Assembly: GCA_026770025.1 (NCBI GenBank)
Contig: JAMXDE010000003.1
Location: forward strand, 1,364,001-1,428,000
From: Craspedostauros australis
Taxonomy: Eukaryota; Bacillariophyta; Bacillariophyceae; Mastogloiales; Achnanthaceae
Length of the DNA stretch: 64,000 nt
Reading direction: 5' to 3'
Position 1 is the stretch's first letter, and each line of letters opens with the position of its first letter. Positions 53,614 to 64,000 of this stretch are shown here, in pieces. The translations under genes were made by a program, and so were the position numbers. Under the pieces are notes generated by a model. It saw nothing but the letters and a program-made list of their open reading frames with translations. It was not told the DNA's origin and did not search any database.

Positions 53614-55336
53614 ATGAGTCGGAATAGAACGGGGTTGCTCAACAAGTTCCTGTCCAGTAAGTGCGACCTTCCGTCAGGTTCCATCCGCCATGCTCCACCC
53701 ACCATGCCGCGTCCAAAATGTGTTGCACGCCAACGTTCTGATTGGTACTGGTGTGATTGAAAACCATGTCATGATCATCCCACGCTTGACGCATGGTACA
53801 TGTCTCTCACACTCCCACCGTCCGGCTCGCATTTCGCTCGTACCGTTGCCAACAGAAACCTTCCACATGATCGACCAGGCAGATCCAGAAATCGCTTCGT
53901 GGTCGGCAGACGGCGTGTACTTCACCATTCACAACATTGAAGAATTCAGCAAGGTGAGTCTGCTTGTCTTCCACTTGCCCTCGCATTTGGGTGCGCTACA
54001 TGCTGTGCTATTGTCGGCCATGACGGGTTTGCGCTGTACAAGCGGGATGACGATGAAACACGGGAACGATGTGGCTGACGAGAGTGGTTGAGAGCAAAGA
54101 CACCATGGAGGTTCCGCTCAGTGTGATCGCACCCATCTTTATGCAGACGAGCATAGAGACAGACGAGCAAGCACGCTCATGTTCTTTCATTCTCTGCCCG
54201 CCCCTCCAATCTGCTCTGTGCATGGAAATCCTCTCCGTGATTTGTGCCATTCTCACCCCAACTCAATTCTACTCAACTATACCAATCTCTACTCTATTTG
54301 ACACGCTACCCACGGATACGACATAAACCGCCTTCATCTCCAATCGTGCCATTCCATTCACCTTGTCTCACGCCCTCAGACAATACTGCCCAAATACTTC
54401 AAGCATTCCAAATTCACATCGTTCGTCAGACAGCTCAACTTCTACTCCTTCCGCAAACTTCGCAACATTACAGAGACTATCGAGACGAATGCGGGCACGC
54501 ATACGCAGACAGATAATACTCAGCAGCAGCAATCATCGCCATCGAACGCGAGAAAACGCAGATCGACGAGGTCATCAGGAACAACATCCGTATCTTTCGC
54601 CCATGAATTTTTCCAACGGCATCGCCCTGAACTGCTTAGTAAGATCAAACGCACCACCAGGGGTTCATCATCAGCATCATCGCCATCATCATCACCACCG
54701 CCTTCGTCTTCGTTTCCGCTATTTGGGCAAGCAGCTGCAGCATCAGGACCCGCACCCGGACCAGTCACGAGCCTCTCATCAACCGGGGCCTCTACGATGG
54801 TGAATCCTCAAGCTTCCATAACAACGGGGACGGCAGCACCGGAATACAGCCCAGAAAGTGCAACCTCTGTGCAATCCATGAAGAATGACATATCACAAAT
54901 GAGACACCAGCTCGAAACCTTTTCCAGAGACATGGATCGCAAGCTGTTTGATGTGGTGAGCACGATTGACACAGACTTTCAACGGCGCATGCACAATCTG
55001 TCGATATCCTACCAAGCGTTGGCCGCAATGTGGATGAATCACGGCCAACATCGATTCGATCCGGCGGCAATCGGAGCAACTGTGACATCAGCGCATGCTA
55101 CTGCGCCTGGTGTCATGCCGCTGCATGTGTCATCTTCAGAACAGTCGTCTGTCGTCACGGCAGAACCGCAAGCGCCAATTCCGCAACGACAACCGGAACA
55201 AGCACCCGCAACAGCACCAAACAGGAGAACCTCGCCGTTGGTGGCGCTCAGCGATCTGGCGACCGCCATCATTACGGCCAGCGATCGATCGCCCTTTGAT
55301 GATCCGCATGTCGCCACCACGCGGAATGCACCTTGA
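53614..55336 (+). CDS. Heat-shock transcription factor family protein (3 exons)
   Basis: Exons 53614-53656, 53856-53953 and 54380-55336; the introns (199 and 426 bp) have GTAAGT and GTGAGT donors and CAG acceptors. The product is 365 aa. The DNA-binding domain is assembled over all three exons: LLNKFLS-K-TFHMIDQ, IASWSADGVYFTIHNIEEFS joined to TILPKYFKHSKFTSFVRQLN, then FYSFRKLRN. The recognition helix SFVRQLN is canonical, while YSFRK replaces the usual YGFRK. The wing is followed by FAHEFFQRHRPELLSKIKRT, also typical of heat-shock factors, then polySer and Pro. A coiled coil (about MKNDISQMRHQLETFSRDMD) could serve for oligomerisation, and the tail is Gln/Pro/Ala-rich. It is a nuclear sequence-specific regulator; diatoms carry many members, so a heat-shock role is not implied. 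Confidence 0.92.
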
Positions 55337-55742
55337 ATACTGACGCTATAGTCGTACAAGTACAATGGACGATCAACCTCGAGACATGAAGAAGAATGCA
55401 ACGACAAATAACATAATACTTGCAGAATATGATCTGTTCCACCCTTTATCATGCAATTGAGGCACCGGATACTTTCATTCGTTGGAGAGAGAGAGCGACA
55501 GACTCTTGAGAGATGGAATACTACTCTTGGTTGAGAAACGTAGCTTGCTCTTGTTTCGTCAGGAGAAACGTCTGCCGTGCGATAGGCAAATACAGCAACA
55601 CAATGCACAGGATCACGCACAGACAAAACGCATCATTCGTCACAACAACAGTTCCAAACTAAACTAAACTAAACCAAACTAAACCAAGCCAATACATCAA
55701 CACTCACACCAACACTCACACACGTTCAGAATCGAAGCAACC
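55337..55742. other. Intergenic spacer with AAACT repeat
   Basis: About five AAACT/AAACC pentamers at 55655-55690, about 50 bp before the CBP20 start. No coding sequence. Confidence 0.55.
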
Positions 55743-56441
55743 ATGACCTCGATGGACACCACAGCCGCGGCTCCAATGCCACCCGCAGACGTTCCTGCCG
55801 CGCCTGCTGTTGCTGCGCCATCCAAGCTGCAGCCGCTGCTGAAGGCTCCGGAAGTGCTCTTCGCCAACGCCCAACAGGAGACCAAGTTCTACTGGGACCG
55901 ATCCCACTACGACAGCCCCGGCGCCCAGCTCAACGCCCTGGAATCCTCCAGCACCCTGTACATCGGCAACCTCGCCTTCTCGACGCGATCGCATCACATC
56001 CGTTCCCATTTCGCCCAGCTGGGACCCGTGCGCAACGTCGTGCTGGGTTTGGATCGGTACAAGAAGACGCCGTGCGGATTCGCGTTCGTGCAGTACGCCC
56101 ATCGCGAAGATGCCTTGCTGGCCATTGCCATTCTGTCGGGCACCAAGCTCGATGGCCGCGTCATTCGCGTCGAATTGGATGCCGGATTCCAGCAAGGTCG
56201 GCAGTATGGTCGTGGCAAAGGCGGCGGGCAGGTGCGCGACGATCGGCGCAATCGCGTGGATCCGGGACGGCAGGCCAAGGCAAAACTGAATTGGACCCCG
56301 CCGCAGCAGCAGCAGCAACAGCAATATGGTGGCACAAATCCGGAGGATGGCATGAATTATTACGGCTCGGGGGATAAAGGACCGCCGCCGGATGGTGACA
56401 TGGGTGGCGCAGACAAGAATCCGAGATTCCGTCATGATTGA
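55743..56441 (+). CDS. NCBP2: Nuclear cap-binding protein subunit 2 (CBP20)
   Basis: Single exon, 232 aa, ATG at 55743. An Ala/Pro-rich extension of about 45 residues precedes the CBP20 core. One RRM follows, with RNP2 TLYIGN at 71-76 and RNP1 CGFAFVQY at 111-118. The signature C-terminal cap-binding arm is present: VELDAGFQQGRQYGRGKGGG then QVRDDRR. Cap-stacking Tyr73 (human Y43) is present. Human W115 is Leu and D114 is Glu here, while the following Asp and the GRQYGRG arm are conserved. The tail is Gln/Gly/Pro-rich. With CBP80 it binds the 5' m7G cap of nascent transcripts in the nucleus. Confidence 0.95.
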   Translation: MTSMDTTAAAPMPPADVPAAPAVAAPSKLQPLLKAPEVLFANAQQETKFYWDRSHYDSPGAQLNALESSSTLYIGNLAFSTRSHHIRSHFAQLGPVRNVVLGLDRYKKTPCGFAFVQYAHREDALLAIAILSGTKLDGRVIRVELDAGFQQGRQYGRGKGGGQVRDDRRNRVDPGRQAKAKLNWTPPQQQQQQQYGGTNPEDGMNYYGSGDKGPPPDGDMGGADKNPRFRHD

Positions 56442-57295
56442 TGTTCCACGTCGGGATGTACGTACTCGTGGCAGAGGGCTCTCGCGGGATCTGTGAAGAG
56501 AATTCAATTAGGGAAAGGGTTTTCATTCAAGCGTCCATCACCGTCTGAGATGGCGCTCCATCCATGAAGCAACATCATCAACGAGGCAGCATCTCGTAGC
56601 TGACAAAACAACGGAGTTTTCTGAAACATCAACAAGAAGCAGGACTGGCCGAATGAACAACATGCCGTGTGCTTCCCACCATTTCCCACTTTTAGTTGCC
56701 GTGCTGTGCATTGAAAGGAAACGCCAAGATGCACCAGCATCCACAGAACGCACCATGATCTCAAGAACATGGAAACCAAATGATAGCAGTATCCCTCCTT
56801 GTACTTTTACGCAACTACTGTCTCCAACAATCTGCATCATTAAAACCGCAATCGAAAGGGATGAGGTTCGGCTGCACTGGGCCACATTTCACAAGACTTC
56901 GTAGCAGCACCGGCATTTCCTCAGATTCCTGGTATGGTGGGTCGCAAGAATAGGTCGTACACGTGAAATCAAATGTTATGGACCACCTCTAGACTAACCG
57001 TTCTAGTATTTCTCATCATCCGGTGGTCAGTCGTGCCAGTCGTGTACCAATCGAACAATGCGACTGGATTCCCATCCAAAAGATCCAAAACATGGCGAAC
57101 AAGCGTGTCAAACAGAACCTCAACTTGGGAGAAGACGCAGAGGTGAGCGGAACGCAAACAGCCTCACCACCAGCCGATCCATCACAGCAGCCACAAACCC
57201 TCTCTTGCCGCAGAGTATCACATCACATCACATCTCATCATAACCACCCAAACCAACATACCCGTAACAGTACGACCTTCGCACTACATCCCAAG
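56442..57295. other. Intergenic spacer; possible upstream exon-like ORF
   Basis: Mostly featureless. At 57092 an ATG opens MANKRVKQNLNLGEDAE followed by GTGAGC, which looks like a short exon with a donor. It is in frame with the bL9 gene but separated by non-plastid-like sequence. It may be a leader exon or chance. Confidence 0.4.
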
Positions 57296-58039
57296 ATGTT
57301 CGCAAAGCGTCAGCTCCAAAGCCACACAATGCCAATGGGCATGATCGCTGTTTGCGTTCTGATTGCTGCCACATCAAGCCTTTGCGAAGCAGCACAGTCA
57401 TCGGCGGCCGGTTCCCGATGCGTCGGCGCCTTCGTCGTGCCACCTTCTGCATCGCGCAGTGGTGCCACGTTCATCCCGATCCAACAGCCACAGCGCCATG
57501 CCAACCTCAACTCGCACCAGCTGTTCGCCAAGAAGAAGAAGACGGCCGCAGCACCCACCAAGTTCCAGGTCAAGCTTCTGAAGCACGTCGCCGGCACTGG
57601 TTCTGCCGGCGACGTCGTGCAAGTCACGCCCGCGTTCTTCAACAACAAGCTGCGACCCACCAAGTCGGCCGTCGTCATCTCCGACGATGAAGTCGCAGAA
57701 GAGCAGGCCGAGAAATCGGCACAGGAATCTGCGACGAATGAAATGGCGACCAAGCTGCAGGAGGAGCTGGTGGACTACGTGCTTTCCATCAAGCGCAAGA
57801 GCGGTCCCGACGGCAAGCTGTTCGCCGGCATCGGCATGAAGGCGATCATGGAAGAGTTGCAAGCCGTGAAGCCGTCGGATCTGTGGAAGGGCAAGAGGGC
57901 GGTCAAGGTTGCGGAAATCCTCGACGAGAATGGAAAGAAGATGAGGGGAGACATCAAGAAGGTCGGAATGTTTGGTGCCACACTGAATCTGGCCAAGTCG
58001 ATCAAGGTCAAGCTTGACATTGAGATCGTTGGAGAGTAG
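57296..58039 (+). CDS. rpl9: Plastid ribosomal protein bL9, nuclear-encoded
   Basis: Single exon, 247 aa. ATG at 57296 is chosen because it opens a signal peptide (MIAVCVLIAATSSLCEA) followed by a second motif VGA/FVVPP (Phe46), the heterokont plastid address. The mature protein starts after a Lys-rich KKKKTAAAP. The bL9 N-terminal RNA-binding domain follows (FQVKLLKHVAGTGSAGDVVQ then VTPAFFNNKLRPT), then the long charged connecting helix (AEEQAEKSAQESATNEMATK) and the globular C-domain (GKLFAGIGMKAIMEEL to VKLDIEIVGE). It belongs to the large subunit of the plastid ribosome. The usual GYARNFLIP of bacterial bL9 is degenerate here (AFFNNKLRP). Confidence 0.9.
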   Translation: MFAKRQLQSHTMPMGMIAVCVLIAATSSLCEAAQSSAAGSRCVGAFVVPPSASRSGATFIPIQQPQRHANLNSHQLFAKKKKTAAAPTKFQVKLLKHVAGTGSAGDVVQVTPAFFNNKLRPTKSAVVISDDEVAEEQAEKSAQESATNEMATKLQEELVDYVLSIKRKSGPDGKLFAGIGMKAIMEELQAVKPSDLWKGKRAVKVAEILDENGKKMRGDIKKVGMFGATLNLAKSIKVKLDIEIVGE

Positions 58040-59013
58040 CTTCCCTTCCAGCACACTGCTATGCGATACGACGCAAAGTGATGTAGGACGATTTGTGGAA
58101 CAACAACGGCGGAGATGAAGAGATGATCGGTGGTTCCATATGCGACACTATTCCGGTCACGTTTTATTCATGCAGCGTGGCAGGTTGCATCTAATGGCAG
58201 GCTACGCCATACAAAGCAGACAGTCTTGAAGTGGAGAAAATCGGTTCGGAAATGTATTTCATTCCAATGGAGTGTTTGGAGGACAATTAAAATCCAAGCA
58301 ATGGGTGAGCAGGACGAAGCAAAGAGCAGGAGTCAGAACGACGAGGTAATATGTCATGTGCGCAAGAGGAGTGCGGCTGGGCCACAGAGCAACCGAATCT
58401 GCCGAGAAGTACGTGTATCGTACCGTACCGTGCTCCACCCATCTTCGTCCGTTGTTCCACGACGAAACATTGTGTGGCATACGTACGCAAGCAGGCGAAA
58501 CACAATGAATAGGATTAGAAGTACACCATCGACAGGACGCCAAATGTCTGCTCTCCTCTTGCTGGAATCTCATCCTGTGCTCCGTGTTGCGTCTTGGAGT
58601 ACGAGCTATTGATGCTGTGGTGGCACTCGGAGAAGCACAAGATTCGGCACACCAATTCCCGTTCGCTTGTGACATCCGTGACTCAATGAGAACCATCAAT
58701 CACGAAGTCCCGCAACAATCACGACAGATTCGTGGACGCGTTCGTGAGTGGCCGCGTCCACTTCGCCTCGCCAAAACGGCTTTTGTGGCCAATGTCCGCC
58801 TCCACAACGAGAGCGATACAAAGGGAAAGATCTCTGTCGGCAGTCGGCGGCGGAGGTGTTGACTATCGCCTCCACACCACATGATCAGAAAGGCATCAAG
58901 GCAACCGACAACAGCCAGCGAAGGCCCACGGCGACGTAGACAACGCACCTCTTGGCTGACATCCGCGAAGAGGCCTGCGATTCTGTCACAATCACAACCG
59001 GAATCAGCCGAAC
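58040..59013. other. Intergenic spacer
   Basis: About 1 kb between two + strand genes. Open frames are short and without domain character; nothing else was recognised. Confidence 0.45.
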
Positions 59014-62000
59014 ATGAAAGTCCCGCATTCGTATCGACCGATCTCCGCGGTTGCGTTGCTTGTGGTGCTTGCCGTCACTGCGGCAACCGCAATTGCCGAG
59101 CCAGTAGCTGAGACTGTGACGTTGGTAAGTGGAGGAAACCGTTTCAATTGTGCCTCTCTTGGGTGTTGCCCTCGCAAAGATCCGCCCTCAATCGGATGCT
59201 CCATCTGCCTCCACCATCTTCTCACAATCGTCACATTCTCAACCGCGCTGTTGACCGAAACGACATGCTGTATCAACCACACGCATGAATCCCCCACGTA
59301 CCGTATCGCAACGGCCTTCATCCCAACCAGACGGACGACGCTGCTGCGAATGGTTCAAACGACGGCATCCTCAAGGAACCATGTCTCATCTCGGCGTGCA
59401 TCACCAGCTTCATCGATGGAAGTGATGCCGCCAGCTTGCGCTGCGTGCTGCAAGGATCCGACGTGAAATCGCATGGGCGCATCCGCATGAAGATTGAAGG
59501 CTTGACGGCGGAATGGGCACTGCAGCATCACGCGTTGCCTGCCGCTTCTGCCAAGCACACGCTTTTCCTCGACGATGTCACCATCGACACCACGGTTCGT
59601 ATGTTGAAGCTGCCGGATGGCAAGACCATTGACGACATGCAGATCAAGCATCACCTCGACGATGAAAATGAAAATGAGAGAAACACACATGATCATGCAC
59701 ATCATCCTCATGGACGCACGTTGAACACCCCGGATGTGCGCGGTGTTGGTGATAGAACATTCCTCATTGTTCAGGTAGTCTTCCAAAACAACTACACAGT
59801 CCCCAAGGAGCTCATCCAGGAAAACATCTTCGACGCACAGCCCAACTTCACAGATCAGTTCGCAGCCATGTCCTTTGGCAAGCTTTCGTTGTCCGCCAAA
59901 CCAACGATTGGGACCGATGACGGGATCTTGACGGTGCAGTTTCCTCCAGCAGTAGATCCTGGCACTAGCGACACGTCCATCGTCATTGACTTGGTCACTG
60001 GCTACCTCGTTGATACGATCGAGATCTTTGATGACTTCGATCACTTCATCATTTTGACACCGTTCGGGACCCAGACCACTCAGGGCAGAAACTGGGTTGG
60101 TAAGTTTCTGCGACAACCTCGACGTGAATGCCAGCACTGTTGTTGCATCCACTTGTTGAACCCAAGATGCCATAGCACTCCGTTTTTTCAATTTGAATCC
60201 ATCGCCGCTCATGCCAGTGACGCTCAGCGGCGATTCAATTGCGAAGATGTGAAAATGTGGGTACTCCAGTCGCTCCCAGCTGCCTTCCAAACCAAAACTA
60301 ATCACAATGCCGTCTCAAATCAATGTCCACTTGATTCATCGGGTCCCTTTCCTGCGAATTAAATCATTTCATCAACGTCAACATCAACGTCAACACCAAC
60401 GCCATCGTAGCTTTCTCGCAATTCGGAGGCAAATTCAGCATCTTCAATGGCATCCAAACCTTTCCAAACACACACTGGGCATTCAGCTTGAATCTACTCA
60501 CACGTCACCTTGGTACTAATTTCGGGCTGGGCAACTCCAATTGGTTCATGGCACCGTTTCAAGACACCAGGTATGCAGATGGTCATCTCACGAAAACAAC
60601 ACGCTTCGCGCCAAAACAGATCTTGTCCAGCTGTGGCACAGCACAGCGGTTCAATGTCGAGGCCTTGGAATGAATGAAGAATTGGCATCCTCGTATCGCT
60701 GCCTTCCCAAGAGCCACGCGCTTGTTCATTCGCTTCCATGTACTCACTCACACTCACTCTCCCTTCCTTCTTTTGTCTGTTGCTGCTGTTTCTGCTGTCA
60801 TTGAATACCATCTGGACATCTCTATTCGATGGATTGATGCTATTGACACACGGCTCTGCAGTGGAGCCATGGGAGATGGAGTTTTCGACGCACTTACGAA
60901 TGGAACCAATACTCCTCTCGTGGGATACAACGGTAAGCAATCCTCGCGATATATATGAATACAGTGGATGAAGCGTTGATATTGTTGCCGTGTGGCCCGT
61001 CACCTGCTCGTTCTTCGACAGAGTTGGACAGCGTTGGACAGTGTTGGACAGTTGGACAACACTCATCATGTCATGGGCAACAAGCTGCAGCAGGAACTTG
61101 TGGCACCATACTCGCGCCGATGCTCGTCCCGGTGCAAGCTCTCGCATCGTCAGGCAGCACCACGCAGTACAGCACGACATGAAGGACTGGGATGCACGGA
61201 ACCATTCACAAAGTGTTTGTCACGCCGTCTTTTCTCAACGTCGTTCGATTCATCATTCGCTCCTCATTTCTCTCTTCTTGCGCGCTCATCCAAAATGACA
61301 CATCCCACTTATCGTACACGCAGGAGCCAAGAGCTGGGAACTCGGGTGGTACTCCGATCAGACTACAACGCTCACAGGAGGCCAAAACATCGACTTCGAA
61401 AGAAGGCTCTGTGGCGTGGTGGACTACGACCCCGCAGACACAACCTACGATGTTATCATCCGAATCGATGATCCTGATAGCGAACTCAACTACTACATTG
61501 CATTCAATCGAGCCAGCGGTTTCAACGCCGATTCGCCTCTGGGTAGAAACCAAGTGCTCGTGACATCGGCGCTCGATCTAACACCGCTCCCCGATCGGGA
61601 TTCCGAGCTGTTGGCCATATTGAACATGACAGAACCATCCTACCGGATCGCCGACACCAGCTTTCCGTCAGTGACTGGGATCATCATCTCTGTGACTAGC
61701 ATTGATGATGACACAGCCCCACAGATGTGCGCGACTGTGAGCGTGAAGGCGGATTTCAGTCGATCACCTTCCACGCAACCATCCACATCGGCAGCCCCAT
61801 CAACATTTTTGGTCCCAACAGTCTCCCCAACGATCTCTCCCACCCTTTTGCCAACCTCGTCCTGCGGTTCATGGAGATACGATACCGGCGGCTTTCCGGT
61901 TTTCGTTGGTGTCACAGTCCAGTCCTTCAGGTTCGATGTTGCCGTTTTTGAACCCATCTTTATCAGTGGGATGAGTATCCTGCTTCCTCCTTACTTCGTC

Positions 62001-63218
62001 AACATGCCCTACACGATCTTCTACCGGCCAAGCACGTGGGAGGCGGAGGGCGAGTGGCTCCAGATCGCATCTGGGAACAACGGAGAACGCGATGCAATGA
62101 GCTTCACGGATATTCTCCCATTTGATGCGCCTCTATTCGCATCGCCAGACAATGGTGGCGTCATGTCGTTCCGCATCGACATGGCTAATCATCTGCTATC
62201 CAACGCAGCCCAGTTTCCAGCCCCCATGCCGGAATTGTTGTATTCCTGCCCGAATTGTCCGTTTGAGGTGTTCCATGGGCAAGGTAGCTTGGTCGTCGGA
62301 GATAATCCACCCAACTACAGGCCTGGTCAATTCATGCTGGTTGGAGCGAGGCTCGAGTTCTGTGACGCCTCTGGCAGTCAGGCGCCCACTGAGACAGTCG
62401 CTCCGACCGCAACCATATCAGCATCGCCAACAGCCGTGCCATCTGCCGCTCTCACACAGTCACCGACCGCTAGTTGTCGCGACGGAAAGCTTGCGAGCCT
62501 GCCCACAACTTTCGTTTTCGATTTCGCAGCATCAATACGGCATGACATTGAAGTTCTGGACAGCATCGACATCACGGGCATGCGGCTTGTCTTGCCACGT
62601 ATGGACAACCAGTCCTTCGCAATCTTCTACCGTCCAGGAACATGGAATGGGACAGGCGCTTGGACGGAACTTGCGTCGGGAACAATCGAAGCCAGAGGAG
62701 CCTCGGAGTTCACGGACTCGATTCCATTCGATCCACCTCTATCGCTGTCGGAAAGCGACGAAGTGGTCGCCCTCCGTGTTGATACAGAAACAAGTACGGG
62801 AGACAGCTACGCCCGCAACCTTGACGCAATCTCGTCAGATTTTTTTGAATGCGACAGCTGTCCATTCATCATGTATCCAGGCATGGCAAGTGCAGAGGTT
62901 GGGGAAAACCCAGATCCACTGTACACTGATATATTTGAGTACTTCATGGGATCGTTGGAATTCTGCAACGCCAACACCCAGATGCCATCATCCGCGCCAT
63001 CCGCATCACGGTCCACAACACCATCCACAGCACCATCCACAGCACCGTCAAGTCCTCCAACCAACAAAGCGAGTGAGGTCCCTTCGATGACTGTCACCTC
63101 TGCTCCGACCAGCTCGCCCACCTCTTCGTCTTCTCCGCCAAAGGCTCCATCCGCGCTCGTCGCGATGATTGTGGCTGTGTCGTCTCTTGTGCTTGCGTTC
63201 CTTCTTGCCGAGCTGTAG
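59014..63218 (+). CDS. Secreted gametolysin (M11)-like protein without zinc motif (5 exons)
   Basis: Exons 59014-59124, 59331-60099, 60411-60570, 60862-60932 and 61324-63218. Introns are 206-391 bp (donors GTAAGT, GTAAGT, GTATGC, GTAAGC; acceptors CAG/TAG), all in phase, giving 1001 aa. Signal peptide: ISAVALLVVLAVTAATAIA. The M11-like region includes VQVVFQNNYTVPKELIQENI, FAAMSFGKLSLSAK, NWVAFSQFGGKFSIFNG, then LTRHLGTNFGLGNSN and GAMGDGVFDAL, GYNGAKSWELGWYSDQ. The zinc site HExxHxxGxxH is replaced (R325, H326, T329, N335), so no protease activity is expected. After Ser/Thr/Pro linkers two homologous Cys-bracketed modules of about 160 residues follow, each with (T/A)IFYRP-TW-G-W and FTD--PFD-PL. 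The C-terminus is hydrophobic (ALVAMIVAVSSLVLAFLLAE), a membrane or GPI signal. A cell-surface binding role is inferred. Confidence 0.85.
61023..61059. repeat. TTGGACAGYG tandem repeat (intronic)
   Basis: Four 9-10-bp units in intron 4 of the gametolysin-like gene. Confidence 0.85.
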
Positions 63219-63738
63219 CCGAGGAGGTACTGTAGTCCAAGCTGAATAGTCTATGGGTATAGCCACCCCATTATATGTATTCTATAATATAGTCTTATAT
63301 TGTCTCTGTAAAAGGTTGGATACAACGCACTTCGATTGCATTGTGCTTGCGGACGAGTAGTTCGTATGTGTGTGATCTCGAAGCGCGACAACAGAGAATT
63401 GAAGCTACAATGGTATCTTGTGCGCAACATCAACATTTGTCTTGGCGTTCAGTCATGGATACTCGTTGAGTCGTGCTTGGTTCCTGATTGGCGAATCCAA
63501 CCAAGACATCGAAGCGGACATGAAAAGCTGGAAGGTCATGGATGTGCGCATCATGCCGGCTGGGGGGTGGTGTTGGCATCGATGTTTGTGGAGACTGCTC
63601 TGCTCGTCATGACAACACCAAAGCAACATCGCATCGCATTGCATCGCACGACGTCCCGCCATCCCAGTCCATTGCAGAGCATCGCAGAGCAATGAAAGAG
63701 ATATAGAGCAAAACAGAAGCAGTCGCGGCATCAGCAGG
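63219..63738. other. Intergenic spacer
   Basis: Between two + strand genes. AT-rich TATTCTATAATATAG near 63278 and GCATCGCA-like short repeats at 63635-63695. No gene seen. Confidence 0.45.
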
Positions 63739-64000
63739 ATGAAACCGAAGCAGAAGGAGAGGTGCAACCTGCGGCTGATGGTGCTGCTGTGTTTGCTGGC
63801 TGCTTGCTCCTTCTCGTTTCTGTCTGCCATTTACATCCATCGGATACCTCTGTCCCCATCTCTATCTTCATCGTCATCGGTATCCTCGGCTGTCGGACAT
63901 GACAACCCCTTGCGATCTGGTGATGTGCATGACAGTGGGCGTGGCCATCTAACTGCCGACCTCAAACAACATGGGCGGAATACGAATCCACGACTGAAAG
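63739..64000 (+). CDS. Signal-anchored protein, 5' part (3' truncated by window)
   Basis: ATG at 63739 opens a frame that runs without a stop to the window edge (87 codons). A basic N-terminus (MKPKQKERCNLR) is followed by a hydrophobic segment (LMVLLCLLAACSFSFLSAIY) and a Ser-rich stem (SLSSSSSVSS) with Asp/His/Gly residues. This is the layout of a type II Golgi enzyme or an uncleaved secretory protein. The domain lies beyond the window, so the function cannot be named. Confidence 0.6.
   Translation, partial: MKPKQKERCNLRLMVLLCLLAACSFSFLSAIYIHRIPLSPSLSSSSSVSSAVGHDNPLRSGDVHDSGRGHLTADLKQHGRNTNPRLK

Noticed and set aside
57023-57295. N-terminal extension of bL9 beginning upstream of 57296
   Set aside because: It would bury the signal peptide behind about 90 polar residues and destroy the plastid presequence.
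1-64000. tRNA genes, rRNA genes, CRISPR arrays, bacterial operons
   Set aside because: No B-box GGTTCGANTCC with a foldable cloverleaf, no rRNA signature, no spaced direct-repeat array; intron-rich genes show this is eukaryotic nuclear DNA.

Overview
The window is nuclear DNA of a photosynthetic eukaryote, most probably a diatom or a close stramenopile relative. Three lines of evidence support this. First, sixteen spliceosomal introns of roughly 170-500 bp can be placed by protein continuity, with GTAAGT/GTGAGT-type donors and CAG/TAG acceptors. Second, three genes (13654-14688, 15391-16893, 57296-58039) begin with a signal peptide followed by a Phe at the cleavage point (SA/F, ES/F, GA/F), the heterokont ASAFAP-type plastid address. 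Third, two genes carry the paired helicase-associated (HA) repeats that are common in diatoms. There are no operons. Genes lie on both strands, separated by 0.2-5.7 kb of AT-punctuated, repeat-dotted spacers.

Layout. 0-8.5 kb: 3' part of an LRR-like gene, a membrane-anchored cyclophilin (-), a Golgi-type glycosyltransferase-like protein (+), a 92-aa membrane protein (-) and HA protein 1 (+). 8.5-13.65 kb: gene-poor. 13.65-18.9 kb: two plastid-targeted proteins, one with a PAP/fibrillin domain, then a TPR-prefoldin fusion co-chaperone. 19.5-20.9 kb: HA protein 2 (-). 20.9-24.3 kb: gene-poor. 24.3-29.4 kb: a four-exon diphosphoinositol-pentakisphosphate kinase (PPIP5K/VIP1) with a hydrophobic C-terminal tail. 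30.2-32.1 kb: an RGG-rich RNA-binding protein with a Nab2/PWI-like N-terminus. 33.0-34.3 kb: a DUF1244-MogA fusion. 34.3-40 kb: gene-poor, with a 200-bp direct repeat. 40.0-43.7 kb: an uninterrupted 1222-aa DDE-transposase-like reading frame. 44.0-46.9 kb: a decayed S9 prolyl-oligopeptidase gene. 47.6-47.9 kb: an interstitial telomere-like repeat block. 48.6-52.1 kb: a small membrane protein and a nodulin-like MFS transporter. 53.6-55.3 kb: a heat-shock factor. 55.7-56.4 kb: cap-binding protein CBP20. 57.3-58.0 kb: plastid ribosomal protein bL9. 59.0-63.2 kb: a secreted gametolysin (M11)-like protein that has lost its zinc motif. 63.7 kb to the end: the start of a signal-anchored protein.

No single pathway links the genes, although several serve proteostasis (cyclophilin, TPR-prefoldin, heat-shock factor) or mRNA handling (CBP20, RGG protein). 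The most unusual items are protein architectures: the TPR-prefoldin fusion with a complete EEVD-binding clamp, the DUF1244-MogA fusion, the membrane-tailed PPIP5K, the inactivated but otherwise intact M11 protease with duplicated C-terminal modules, and the large DDE-type ORF. All assignments come from reading the sequence; no database search was run.
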